From NCBI GenBank assembly GCA_910587185.1, contig CAJULY010000001.1, forward strand, positions 1-64,000: a stretch of 64,000 nucleotides of DNA, in the 5' to 3' direction. Shown here piece after piece: positions 8,147 to 15,727 of this stretch. Positions within the stretch are counted from its first letter, which is position 1, and each line of letters starts with the position of its first letter. The stretch is from an uncultured Muribaculaceae bacterium. Lineage in GTDB: Bacteria; Bacteroidota; Bacteroidia; Bacteroidales; Muribaculaceae. A program made the translations under genes and the position numbers. The notes under the pieces are model-generated. The model was not told where the DNA came from and did no database searches. It saw only the letters and a program-made list of their open reading frames with translations.

Positions 8147-8283
8147 TTATTTATATAGACATGACATTTTTTGAATCAATTGTACCGTCTCGGCACGCAA
8201 TGAAGCGGGCGCCAAGACTTCCAGCTGATCACGGTGCGGAAACAGCTCTTGAACAAAATCGAATGTCGGAACGTCCTTTAGTT
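8147..8283 (-). pseudogene. C-terminal remnant of a WYL regulator
   Basis: Reading the minus strand from about 8283 to the stop at 8147 gives about 45 residues: LKDVPTFDFVQELF..., HRDQLEVLAP..., ending QKMSCLYK. It matches the C-terminus of the intact WYL gene at 9167-10084 (VAPTFDFIQEIL, HREQLEVLKP, SKMSDLY). An in-frame stop precedes it and the rest of the gene is absent. It was probably the regulator of the ATPase cassette downstream, mostly lost by recombination between WYL copies. Confidence 0.7.
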
Positions 8284-9148
8284 ATATTCATGTGCCTGTC
8301 CGATAGTTTCAATGCCTCTCTCTACGCTACTCTGGTCAACTGGCTCTTCCTTTATTGTCGCCTTGGTGATCTTGGAGCGTTCTTGCTTAAGGTCTCGAAG
8401 CGACAGTATTCATGGCAGAAACGCATTTCAACAGTTCTCGTACCCAGTGGGTGTTTCATAAAGATTAACTTGGCTTTATTCTTAATGTCTTCATAATCTT
8501 TTAATTCCCAGCCACTTTTGTGGAGCAACGGTCTGTCTATAAAGCAAATCACATCAGCATCTCGTTCTATCTGATTTATCTCGGGAAAGTCAGAGAGTCG
8601 CGGAAATCCGATATTGTCTATTTGTTCTCCGCGTTTACATTTTAGTTGTAGCAATGCTATCACAGAGATACCAAGTTCCATGGCGAGCTCTTTCAACGAA
8701 TGCGTTATCATGCCAAGATCTTGATCTTTCGTTTTAGGACTGCATCTGTCAGACATAAGCTGCAGATAGTCAATAGCAATCATTTTTACTCCTTGTTCGT
8801 TTACTAATAGTCTCGCTTTCGCACTGAGTTCTGCAACAGAAAGCCCGGGAGTGTCATCAATAAACAATGGCAGACCTCGTAACTTCTCCTTTCCGCGCTC
8901 AATCTGAGCCAGCTCAATATCGGTAAATACTTCTTTCTGAGATTATCCCAAGACATATTGCATACGTTTGATAGCATCCGTAGAGCAATTTGCATATTGC
9001 TCAATTCAAGCGAGAAGATGGCAACAGGGGTTTCGTGCATAGACATATCAAGTGCCATAGACACCATAAGAGCACTTTTGCCCGCGGCTGGGCACGCAGC
9101 TATAATAGCAAGTCCGGGAGCAGATAAATCACATTCCTTCATATTCAT
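8278..9148 (-). pseudogene. DnaB-type RecA-fold ATPase, frameshifted
   Basis: The first part (9148 to about 8940) has a DnaB-like Walker A region, AACPAAGKSALMVSMAL, and VAIFSLELS. After CNMSWDNLRKK the DnaB-like sequence continues in another frame (EVFTDIELAQIERG, then the 8867 frame: LFIDDTPGLSVAEL, MIAIDYLQLM). A second shift near FETL may add a tail ending at 8278. The N-terminal primase-binding domain of DnaB is absent, so the intact gene was a stand-alone RecA-like ATPase. The GKS Walker A has alanines where DnaB has PxMGK. The shift could be decay or a sequencing error. Confidence 0.75.
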
Positions 9149-9166
9149 CTTTTTTTAGATATGGTT

Positions 9167-10084
9167 TCATTTGACACACCTATACAAATCTGACATTTTA
9201 GAGATGATTGAATATATTTTATTACGCAGAGACTCAGGCTTCAGCACTTCAAGTTGCTCACGATGCGAAAGAATCTCCTGTATGAAATCAAATGTAGGCG
9301 CCACTTTGACGGAAACCGTCATGCTATCGCCATCTTCTTCAAGTATTTCCTGCGAGTGATGAATAGGTAATGATTTTAGATAGCCACGCAATTCATCGTA
9401 TACTCGCAAGGTTATCGCTTCAGGTTCTTCACCAGTCTGCGCTGTAATACCGAAATATGGTTCAAAAAATTCGGAGGGTAAAAACTCTGACGGATAGATA
9501 TATTTGTGTTTTTTCACTTCCAAAGCTGTGATTCGGTCAAGCGCGAAAATCCGAAACTTTCCGTTACCTGACAGGCGAGTGAGCATGTACCACCGCCGTT
9601 TGAAAAGCTTCACACACAGCGGCTCTACTTCCAGGTCATCATATCCGCGACAAGAGAAATTGCGGTAAGAAATTCTTATCGTTACGCTCTCTCTTAATGC
9701 CGCAAGCACTTCGTTAAGATACTTACGGCCCGAAGGTATATCCTCCAGCAGAATTTTATCTGCGATGGATGCATTCTCCGACAGCAATGTCGCAACCGAG
9801 AAATTTTCTATAAGCCAATTGTTAATGCTGCCACCTGTAAGGGCCTCCGGATTGGCGATGTAATAATAATTCAGGTTGTGTCCGCGCTTGCAGGTTATCT
9901 CAATCCCAAAATGACGAGCCACGGCTTGACAATGGTTATAAAGAGTTCGCTTTGACAACGTTGATGCGTTGTCATTTACCGCAGAGCGATCCCATGCCGA
10001 CGAGATTTCCTCATAAGTCATTTCGCCTCTGCTACGCAGAGTGTCAATCAGCCATAAATAGCGCTTTAAGAGTATATCAACCAT
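9167..10084 (-). CDS. WYL-domain transcriptional regulator (second)
   Basis: I place the start at ATG 10084 (MVDILLKRYLWL), because the longer frame begins with TTG inside the -7 box. The 305-aa protein has an N-terminal DNA-binding region (about 1-85), a WYL domain near 130-200 (IRISYRNF, EPLCVKLFKRRWYML, FALDRI) and a C-terminal WCX region. It is close in sequence to the third WYL protein (14823-15725) and to the remnant at 8147. It has its own operator-type promoter, so it may autoregulate. The DnaB-like ATPase gene follows after 18 bp. Confidence 0.85.
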   Translation of the reverse strand: MVDILLKRYLWLIDTLRSRGEMTYEEISSAWDRSAVNDNASTLSKRTLYNHCQAVARHFGIEITCKRGHNLNYYYIANPEALTGGSINNWLIENFSVATLLSENASIADKILLEDIPSGRKYLNEVLAALRESVTIRISYRNFSCRGYDDLEVEPLCVKLFKRRWYMLTRLSGNGKFRIFALDRITALEVKKHKYIYPSEFLPSEFFEPYFGITAQTGEEPEAITLRVYDELRGYLKSLPIHHSQEILEEDGDSMTVSVKVAPTFDFIQEILSHREQLEVLKPESLRNKIYSIISKMSDLYRCVK

Positions 10085-10105
10085 CTTCGTTTTCTTATTA
10101 CAATG

Positions 10106-10141
10106 CAAAGTTAGCTATTTAATCGGCAACATCGCTTCCGA
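10106..10141 (-). promoter_or_regulatory. WYL-type operator and -7 box of the second WYL gene
   Basis: The minus strand has TCGGAA-N7-TGCCGA (10141-10123), nested in a wider repeat TTAATCGG-N11-CCGATTAA (10119-10145). Nine base pairs further lies TAACTTTG (10113-10106). The arm sequence differs from the other operators, but arm length, spacer and distance to the -7 box are the same. Confidence 0.65.
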
Positions 10142-10215
10142 TTAAACTGTAAATCAAAAAAATCGGCGAAAAAATCATCTTCACCGATTCTACTTATCTC
10201 AATTTGTAAGTTTAT

Positions 10216-11283
10216 TTAGAGTTTTAGTCGAAACTTGGATCTTAGATAACTCGCAACATCCGCAACTACTGGATTGCCATCATTCCGAGTGGAGAGATAA
10301 CGTTTCACTTGTGACGAGCAGTCATGAAAATTATACTCGTCATAACTGCCGACATACTCCCATGTTCCATTCTCAAGCCGTACCTCAATGAGATCCGGCT
10401 CTTTGCACGAAATGTAAAGACGCCAATCAATCAAGACATCAATTTTCACATTGGATTCGAGGTCTATACTCAGACCTACAATTTTCCCGTCATCAATAAC
10501 ATTTGTTGCAAAACCAGATAACGCTTCTTTAAGGTCGTGTATGAACATTCTCTTTAATCCTATGCGGCAGTCTTCGATATATTCTGCAATCTTAACAGCA
10601 CATGAATAGTTGTTACCTGATGACAAAAGGGTATTAATTACAGTCTCCTTCATAATAAGTTTTTGAATTAAACATTGATATTGTTCGATGTTATATGCAA
10701 TTGATGAATTGCATTTACCTTTAATCGCAGTTAGCCAATTATTTATTTTGCCATAAGAAAGTGTGATTACATCATCAGGAGATAATGGTGTTTGTATCGT
10801 TTCAGTTGCAGATCCAAGGCTGTATTTAGACGGAGTTTTGCCAAAAAGAGTAAGATACACAAGTGTGTGCGGTTGTTTACGATCTTCAAGTGTATTATGG
10901 TAACGCAGCAATTGACATTCCTGATCGCCAGCATAAATTTTATTTTCTATTGCCATTGCATACCCAAATGCATCTTCTACATAAATATCTATGCGTCCGC
11001 CTTTCGGATGCTCGTTTATGATAACCGGTCCTAAATCATATTCCAATATGACCTTATTGACCGCCTCATGCATGACTCCCACTCTATCGGCAGGCAACAG
11101 TTTCATAAATTCCTGAAGGCAGTATGCTCCGGCTTCATGCGAATTCGGATTAATTAGAAAACCAATCATTGCCGAATGCATTGTTTCTTTGCTACCGTTA
11201 CCTATCATATCAAAGATAGTACAATCATGAGTAGATGTATGTACCTTTGACATCGCAACAAATATATTTTCAAAATCATTCAT
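10216..11283 (-). CDS. PD-(D/E)XK nuclease superfamily protein
   Basis: The 355-aa protein has the catalytic-core pattern near residues 95-120: GGRIDIYVED followed by AIENKI, that is D and E-x-K of the nuclease fold, as in the PDDEXK_4 group of uncharacterised nucleases. The following QLLRYHNTL is typical of the helix that completes the core. The C-terminal 150 residues are beta-rich and unknown. I see no helicase or methylase partner. It may cut nucleic acid in defence; the target is unknown. It lies alone between the second WYL unit and a small gene. Confidence 0.75.
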   Translation of the reverse strand: MNDFENIFVAMSKVHTSTHDCTIFDMIGNGSKETMHSAMIGFLINPNSHEAGAYCLQEFMKLLPADRVGVMHEAVNKVILEYDLGPVIINEHPKGGRIDIYVEDAFGYAMAIENKIYAGDQECQLLRYHNTLEDRKQPHTLVYLTLFGKTPSKYSLGSATETIQTPLSPDDVITLSYGKINNWLTAIKGKCNSSIAYNIEQYQCLIQKLIMKETVINTLLSSGNNYSCAVKIAEYIEDCRIGLKRMFIHDLKEALSGFATNVIDDGKIVGLSIDLESNVKIDVLIDWRLYISCKEPDLIEVRLENGTWEYVGSYDEYNFHDCSSQVKRYLSTRNDGNPVVADVASYLRSKFRLKL

Positions 11284-11371
11284 ATCGCATACCTAAATTA
11301 ATTTGTCGTAAGATTCAATTGTTGTCCTTTCGCCATCCATTATTGTCTTTTATCATCATCATTCTATTTCC

Positions 11372-11620
11372 CTAACATGCTATATCTTGAGCCAATGGAC
11401 CACGTGCGCCGCTATAGACTATGCGACCGGAGATGATGAAGTTCATATTCTTTGATTCAACGCATCTAACCCTCCCATCCTCTAATAAAATCAACACACG
11501 TTTATCATGGGGACTTACAACCACTTTAACGGCTTTGGGAGAAGCTGTGTAAACGGTAGGGCCGAGTGAGCTTCCCGATTGTCGCCGCAAAACTCTACCG
11601 TTCTTTACTTCAAGATTCAT
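11372..11620 (-). CDS. small hypothetical protein, 82 aa
   Basis: A short soluble protein with a basic N-terminus and the segment VLILLEDGRVRCVES near residues 42-56. I do not recognise it. It lies immediately downstream of the structured RNA region (11679-11895) on the same strand. It could be read from the same promoter, with the RNA as its leader, or the RNA could end at the hairpin at 11680-11699. Confidence 0.5.
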   Translation of the reverse strand: MNLEVKNGRVLRRQSGSSLGPTVYTASPKAVKVVVSPHDKRVLILLEDGRVRCVESKNMNFIISGRIVYSGARGPLAQDIAC

Positions 11621-11678
11621 AATTCAGATCTTTATTTGATATGCCTCCGTTGACGCATTTCGGCACTGCGATCGCAAG

Positions 11679-11895
11679 AAAAAGGCGCGACTCCCTTTTC
11701 GCTTATATGCTTTAGTCGGCTCTGGTAAACCGTGAGTTCAAATAAGTGGAAAGCGTTCGGCGCCCTGAACGGTTACAAGCTGCCTTCGACTCATCACGCG
11801 GAACTCTTAAGTCAAATTTACCAGATTTTTCTAAAGCCGCATAATTAGTCTAAGCTAATTGCTATGTCGTGAATCCATTGAACAGTCGTTGAATT
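11679..11895 (-). ncRNA. candidate structured RNA with its own promoter
   Basis: The minus strand downstream of a consensus promoter has no convincing reading frame but nested helices. An outer 7-bp stem pairs 11831-11837 with 11709-11715. An 8-bp stem CTGGTAAA/TTTACCAG pairs 11817-11824 with 11722-11729. GAGTTC/GAACTC (11801-11806 with 11734-11739) and CGTTC/GAACG (11767-11771 with 11754-11758) follow inside. It ends with a terminator-like hairpin, AAAAGG..CCTTTT, and a T run at 11699-11677. The closed architecture recalls Y-RNA-like or leader RNAs, and RtcB operons elsewhere carry Y-like RNAs. I cannot identify the family, and no Ro protein is visible here. Confidence 0.5.
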
Positions 11896-11901
11896 GCATC
11901 G

Positions 11902-11932
11902 CAAATATAACGATTTAATTCAGGATGCACAA
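11902..11932 (-). promoter_or_regulatory. consensus promoter of the structured RNA
   Basis: On the minus strand TTG (11932-11930) is followed after 20 bp by TATATTTG (11909-11902). There is no WYL-type inverted repeat here, unlike the neighbouring genes, so this RNA is probably expressed constitutively. Confidence 0.65.
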
Positions 11933-12117
11933 CAATCGCCATTGCTTTCCAACACATGCAAAATTAAATGCTCAATCGGAAACACCACTTCTGCTTAAAA
12001 TATTTAGAGGCTGTTCAACATTCATTTTCATGACTGAAATCAAACTCCCGACAATAAATCCGTCCTTCCCTCTACAACTCAATTCAACATTATGTCCTGC
12101 GCAATGGAAAGTTGCCA

Positions 12118-12213
12118 TCACCCATGCGATTCCATATATTCCCAGCCGTAAGGCCATGAGTCATTTTTCTTGTCACCAAGCAAGGGCACACCGGTTCCTC
12201 TATGTTTCAGATC
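12118..12213 (-). pseudogene. possible coding remnant in the 11.9-12.3 kb gap
   Basis: The interval 11933-12278 has no convincing gene. On the minus strand a 31-codon frame bounded by stops reads DLKHRGTGVPLL, then WPYGWEYMESHG. It has the composition of a real protein end, with the Trp/Tyr/Gly cluster. I cannot name its parent. It may be the tail of a gene lost when the island was rearranged. Confidence 0.25.
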
Positions 12214-12278
12214 CTAAATCACCTTGGTGATTGACTGAATTCCTCTAAGTAAAGATGATACGTTATCCATTTCGTTTA

Positions 12279-12875
12279 TTATAGTTCTATCAAGTTGTAA
12301 CGGTTGAGATTTGTGTAATCGGCATTCATTATCGCTCCATTTGAGAAAATGGTGTTTCCGATTGTTCTGACTCCGTGCCGGGCATGGATGTGTCCGAAAA
12401 GATGGGCTTCGAGATTATGGAGTGTGGGGAGTCTTTCAAGGATTTCCTCAGAGCCATAGTTGATATTATCGTCGAAATCAAGGATTCCGTAAGCAGGACA
12501 ATGGGTTATCAGGATGTCTGTATCTGCGGGGATTCCGGCATAGTTGCGGCTTTGGCGATCGGTTATGCAATCGCCCATGAACATCGGGACGCCGTAGAAT
12601 TTCAGCCCCTCAATTTCAATTCCGGAATTACAAAGGTAATGCACATTGTCGTCAAGCCCGTCGATGTTGGCTCCATAAAGGCAGTCGTCATGATTGCCGC
12701 AAATAAAGATTTTGTGGCGATACGGCAAGTCGCAGAACCAGTTGAGAAAGTCAATCGCTTCCTTCTCGCTTCCGGCCATACAGAAATCTCCAGAATGTAT
12801 CACCAAATCGGCATCGGGCAAATTCCGCAGCCTACGATGACAGCTATGAGTATCTGAAAGGTGAAGTATTTTCAT
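12279..12875 (-). CDS. calcineurin-like metallophosphoesterase
   Basis: The 198-aa protein shows all the metal-site motifs in order: LSDTH (residues 6-10), HSGDF (near 27-31), GNHDD (near 60-64), THCP (near 123-126) and GHIHARHG (near 159-166). It is close to the minimum length for the fold, with no signal peptide. Family members hydrolyse phosphomonoesters or diesters, including 2',3'-cyclic phosphates. Its place between two rtcB units and its WYL-type promoter suggest end-processing of RNA, but substrate is inference. It is divergent from the second rtcB. Confidence 0.88.
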   Translation of the reverse strand: MKILHLSDTHSCHRRLRNLPDADLVIHSGDFCMAGSEKEAIDFLNWFCDLPYRHKIFICGNHDDCLYGANIDGLDDNVHYLCNSGIEIEGLKFYGVPMFMGDCITDRQSRNYAGIPADTDILITHCPAYGILDFDDNINYGSEEILERLPTLHNLEAHLFGHIHARHGVRTIGNTIFSNGAIMNADYTNLNRYNLIEL

Positions 12876-12889
12876 ACACTTTTTGTTTG

Positions 12890-12926
12890 CAAAGATAACT
12901 ACTAATTTGTCTCAAATCACGATACA
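12890..12926 (-). promoter_or_regulatory. WYL-type operator and -7 box of the phosphoesterase gene
   Basis: The minus strand reads TGTATC-N7-GAGACA (12926-12908), then 10 bp, then TATCTTTG (12897-12890). One arm base breaks the symmetry. This is the only case in the set with a 10-bp rather than 9-bp gap. Confidence 0.6.
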
Positions 12927-12953
12927 ATCAAATTATTCTAATAATTTTCAAGT

Positions 12954-13026
12954 CGTATCACAAAATGCGTCATCTTGATATTATTTTTGCTGCGTAAAAT
13001 GGTTGCGCACCGCTGATCTAACTTTG
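12954..13026 (+). promoter_or_regulatory. tandem WYL-type promoters of the second rtcB
   Basis: The proximal promoter has TGCGTA-N7-TGCGCA (12991-13009), 9 bp, then TAACTTTG (13019-13026). Its arms match the rtcB-prfH operator but for one base. A distal copy has CGTATC-N7-GCGTCA (12954-12972), again 9 bp, then TATTTTTG (12982-12989); its right arm is weak. Two copies of one layout 37 bp apart suggest dual control. Confidence 0.6.
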
Positions 13027-13031
13027 CGGGC

Positions 13032-13102
13032 AGTCAGAGTGGCCAGCCACCGCGCACCGGCTATGCCGACGTGCGCTCTCGGCTGACTCGCGAGGGCATC
13101 GC
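13032..13102 (+). ncRNA. GC-rich three-way-junction RNA in the rtcB leader
   Basis: Directly after the proximal promoter the leader folds into a closed junction. The outer stem is AGTCAG/CTGACT (13032-13037 with 13083-13088). Hairpin one is GTGG-CCAG-CCAC (13039-13050). Hairpin two is GCGCAC-CGGC-TAT-GCCG-AC-GTGCGC (13052-13076). A further GCGA/TCGC hairpin (13090-13102) follows, before an A-rich stretch and the rtcB ATG at 13134. It is far more GC-rich than the surrounding DNA. It may control rtcB or be a ligase or exonuclease substrate; no known riboswitch family is recognised. Confidence 0.5.
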
Positions 13103-13133
13103 CGTTGCAGTCAAATTATAAAAATGACATGAT

Positions 13134-14390
13134 ATGAAGACATTAGAAGGTTATGACGTGAAGATATTCACGGACAATATCGAGGAAAATGCATTGGAGC
13201 AGATAAAAGAGCTGCTTTCGATAGATGTGTTTTCCGATAAGAAGATAAGGATTATGCCCGACGTTCACGCCGGCGCAGGATGCGTGATTGGGTTTACAGG
13301 TGACCTTGGTGACAAAGTAATACCCAATATCGTGGGCGTTGACATTGGTTGCGGTATGCGCGTCCTCAAACTCGGCAAGCTGGCTGATATTGACTATCAC
13401 GCTTTCAATGAGCATATACTCGGCAATGTACCTTCGGGAAAAATAGTGCGTGAGGACCGATTCGGATTCAAACCTTTAGTCGGTGAAGAGATGGACATAT
13501 ATCGTGAGGCGAAAAAGCTTGTGACAGAACTCTACTGCTATCGTGAGATCAAGGATTCCGGACGAATCAACAAGGCGATCGGCTCTCTTGGCGGCGGCAA
13601 TCACTTCATCGAGCTTGACAAGGACGATGAGGGAAACGTGTATCTCGTAATTCACACCGGTTCGCGCAATCTCGGCAAACAGGTAGCCGACATCTATCAG
13701 GCAAAGGCAGTGAAACATCTTACCGCCGGTGCTGATGAGTTTGAGGAGACAATCAAGCGTACAATCGAAAAGTACAAAGCTGCGGGGCGCCGCTCGGAAT
13801 TGCAAAGTGTAGTCAAAAAAATGCGAAAGGAACATGAAGCAGCCGAACCATCATTGCCTGCCGACCTCTGTTATGTCGAGGGTGAGGCGCGTGAGCATTA
13901 TCTCCACGATATGCGCATCTGTCAGCGTTGGGCAGTACTGAACCGCAAACTCATATCACTGTTGCTAATGCGGTTCTTCCCGGAGACGACGGTTTTGGAG
14001 GAATTTGAGTCCGTTCACAACTATATAAGCGACGACAACATCATTCGCAAAGGCTCTATCTCGGCTACCGATGGGGAGCGTTGCATCATTCCTTTGAATA
14101 TGCGAGACGGTTCGTTGCTCTGCACCGGCAAGGGAAACCCGGACTGGAACAGGTCGGCACCCCACGGCGCCGGGCGAGTGTTGAGCCGAACTCAGGCTTA
14201 CGAGAAAATCACTATGGAAGACTTCGAGGCATCCATGCAGGGCATTTACTCGGAATCTGTCAATGACTTCACACGCGATGAATCCCCTATGGTTTACAAG
14301 CCTGCGTCGGAGATTATCGCCAACATCGGCGACACAGTCACAATCGACACGATCATACGTCCAATCTTTAATTTTAAAGCATCTAAATAA
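13134..14390 (+). CDS. rtcB: RNA-splicing ligase RtcB, second copy
   Basis: The 418-aa protein has the full ligase motif set: IMPDVHAGAGC near residue 42, GVDIGCGMR near 69, LGGGNHFIE near 154, HTGSRNLGKQ near 175 and SAPHGAGR near 344 with the guanylylated histidine. Compared with the PrfH-linked copy it has an insertion of about 40 charged residues (near 200-240) and the canonical GCGM. It heads a series followed by a small protein, a WYL regulator, a DEDDh exonuclease and a divergent FtsZ homologue. Substrate is likely a tRNA or rRNA cut by a toxin, by family precedent. Confidence 0.95.
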   Translation: MKTLEGYDVKIFTDNIEENALEQIKELLSIDVFSDKKIRIMPDVHAGAGCVIGFTGDLGDKVIPNIVGVDIGCGMRVLKLGKLADIDYHAFNEHILGNVPSGKIVREDRFGFKPLVGEEMDIYREAKKLVTELYCYREIKDSGRINKAIGSLGGGNHFIELDKDDEGNVYLVIHTGSRNLGKQVADIYQAKAVKHLTAGADEFEETIKRTIEKYKAAGRRSELQSVVKKMRKEHEAAEPSLPADLCYVEGEAREHYLHDMRICQRWAVLNRKLISLLLMRFFPETTVLEEFESVHNYISDDNIIRKGSISATDGERCIIPLNMRDGSLLCTGKGNPDWNRSAPHGAGRVLSRTQAYEKITMEDFEASMQGIYSESVNDFTRDESPMVYKPASEIIANIGDTVTIDTIIRPIFNFKASK

Positions 14391-14399
14391 TAGTAAATC

Positions 14400-14795
14400 A
14401 TGGATTTAGTTGATATGACAATCGACGTAAGATATGACATGATGCGCAAACGCCATGCATTTCTTAATGAAATCGCCAAACAATACTCTTCTCTTGAAAC
14501 ATTTGCAAGGGAAAGAGATGAATGGTTTGCCATTCGCGGAATTGAGCTGACATTCCATCATAAATGTATCTCTCTATATATGTCTTTGGGCTATGATGAA
14601 TATGAGACGTATTACATCATACCGGGCAAAGACGGGAAACTGAACGCAAGTGAGGTTATCGGGTGGCAAGACCCATATTGTTTCAACGACGTGATAAACA
14701 TATTTACCGGAGAATCAGTGGATGAAGAGAAAATTTTGACCTCAATCCATGATTATTCTCGTTCTGTATCGCAAAATGATACAGGAAATGGTTAA
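14400..14795 (+). CDS. small hypothetical protein in the rtcB unit, 131 aa
   Basis: It starts 9 bp after the rtcB stop, so it is almost certainly co-transcribed. The protein is acidic and soluble, with no motif I recognise; the centre has GYDEYETYYIIPGKDG near residues 61-76. The operator and -7 box of the next gene lie within its last 30 bp, so its 3' end doubles as a regulatory site. It could be an RtcB accessory factor; nothing in the sequence proves it. Confidence 0.65.
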   Translation: MDLVDMTIDVRYDMMRKRHAFLNEIAKQYSSLETFARERDEWFAIRGIELTFHHKCISLYMSLGYDEYETYYIIPGKDGKLNASEVIGWQDPYCFNDVINIFTGESVDEEKILTSIHDYSRSVSQNDTGNG

Positions 14796-14800
14796 ATTTG
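14765..14800 (+). promoter_or_regulatory. WYL-type operator and -7 box of the third WYL gene
   Basis: TGTATC-N7-GATACA (14765-14783) is a perfect repeat, extended by one base pair on each side. Nine base pairs later lies TAAATTTG (14793-14800). The site lies inside the end of the upstream coding region. This is the cleanest example of the shared layout and probably the regulator's own autoregulatory site. Confidence 0.75.
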
Positions 14801-14822
14801 CGGTGTAAAAACTCAATGCGAT

Positions 14823-15725
14823 ATGAACCAACTGCAAAAATACACCTGGCTGATTGACACAATCCGCCGTGCCGGAAAAATTTCCCATAAGGATTTGTCC
14901 GATAAATGGGAACGTAACAAAGATTTGAGCGACTGCAAACCGCTCCACCGTGCCACGTTCAATCGCTGGCGCGACGCCATATACAGCCAGTTCGGAATTA
15001 TCATCGACTGTCAGAAGGTTGGCGGATATCTCTATTATATAGCGAATCCCGAAGACATAGACGAGGACAAACTCAAAAAATGGATGCTCGATTCATTTGC
15101 AGTGGGCAATCTTATTGGGGAGAACCTCTCGCTGAAAGGTCGTATCATAGTTGATGAGATACCATCAGGGCGCGACCATCTGACAACAATACTTGAAGCG
15201 ATGAAAGAGAATCGGGTTGTCAATATCACATATCGTCCGTTCAAGAAATCCCATGGATATACATTCCCGATTGAGCCGTATTGTGTCAAACTGTTTGAAA
15301 ATCGCTGGTATGTGCTCGCACACAACAACCGCGATGAAATCAAGATCTACGGTCTTGACCGTCTGGAAGATGTCGAGATTACGGACGATACATATAAACT
15401 TCCGAAAGGCTTTGATGCCGAAGATTATTTCGCTACTGCCTACGGAGTTGTCATCGGCTACGATGTTAAACCGGAACGCATCGTCGTACGCGCAAACGAG
15501 GACCACAAACATTACATGAAATCCCTTCCACTCCACTTCAGCCAACGTCTGATTGAAGACTGCGGAGAGTATGCCGATTTTGAACTATACCTTTCGCCTA
15601 CTTACGACTTTGTCATGAAGCTGCTTCAGTATGGATCAATGATAGAGGTTATAAAACCGGCATCACTGCGCATGACGATGAAAGGATGGATTTCAGACAT
15701 GAACGAACTCTATAAAAACGACTGA
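14823..15725 (+). CDS. WYL-domain transcriptional regulator (third)
   Basis: The 300-aa protein has a DNA-binding N-terminal region (1-80), a WYL domain near 125-195 (NITYRPFKK, EPYCVKLFENRWYVLAH, IYGLDRL) and a WCX tail (PTYDFVMKLLQYG). It resembles the second WYL protein along its length. The exonuclease gene follows after 2 bp, so regulator and exonuclease are made together. By position it is the best candidate for reading the TGTATC/GATACA operators found in front of itself, the AAA ATPase, the phosphoesterase and the two genes near 22.7 and 24.1 kb. Confidence 0.88.
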   Translation: MNQLQKYTWLIDTIRRAGKISHKDLSDKWERNKDLSDCKPLHRATFNRWRDAIYSQFGIIIDCQKVGGYLYYIANPEDIDEDKLKKWMLDSFAVGNLIGENLSLKGRIIVDEIPSGRDHLTTILEAMKENRVVNITYRPFKKSHGYTFPIEPYCVKLFENRWYVLAHNNRDEIKIYGLDRLEDVEITDDTYKLPKGFDAEDYFATAYGVVIGYDVKPERIVVRANEDHKHYMKSLPLHFSQRLIEDCGEYADFELYLSPTYDFVMKLLQYGSMIEVIKPASLRMTMKGWISDMNELYKND

Positions 15726-15727
15726 CC

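Noticed and set aside
8920..8950. Programmed -1 frameshift in the DnaB-like gene
   Set aside because: The site AGA-AAG-AAG is not a slippery heptamer in the reading frame, and no downstream stimulatory hairpin is evident; decay or a sequencing error is simpler.
11785..11796. Minus-strand TGATGAGTCGAA resembling a hammerhead ribozyme core, attractive because RtcB joins ribozyme-type ends
   Set aside because: The essential C before TGATGA is G here, stem II would be too short, and no flanking stems I and III with a cleavage site can be drawn.
11925..12230. Plus-strand 101-aa frame
   Set aside because: Composition is unlike a protein of this genome (many His/Pro/Cys, no domain), it overlaps the upstream promoter of the minus-strand RNA, and no -7 box precedes it.
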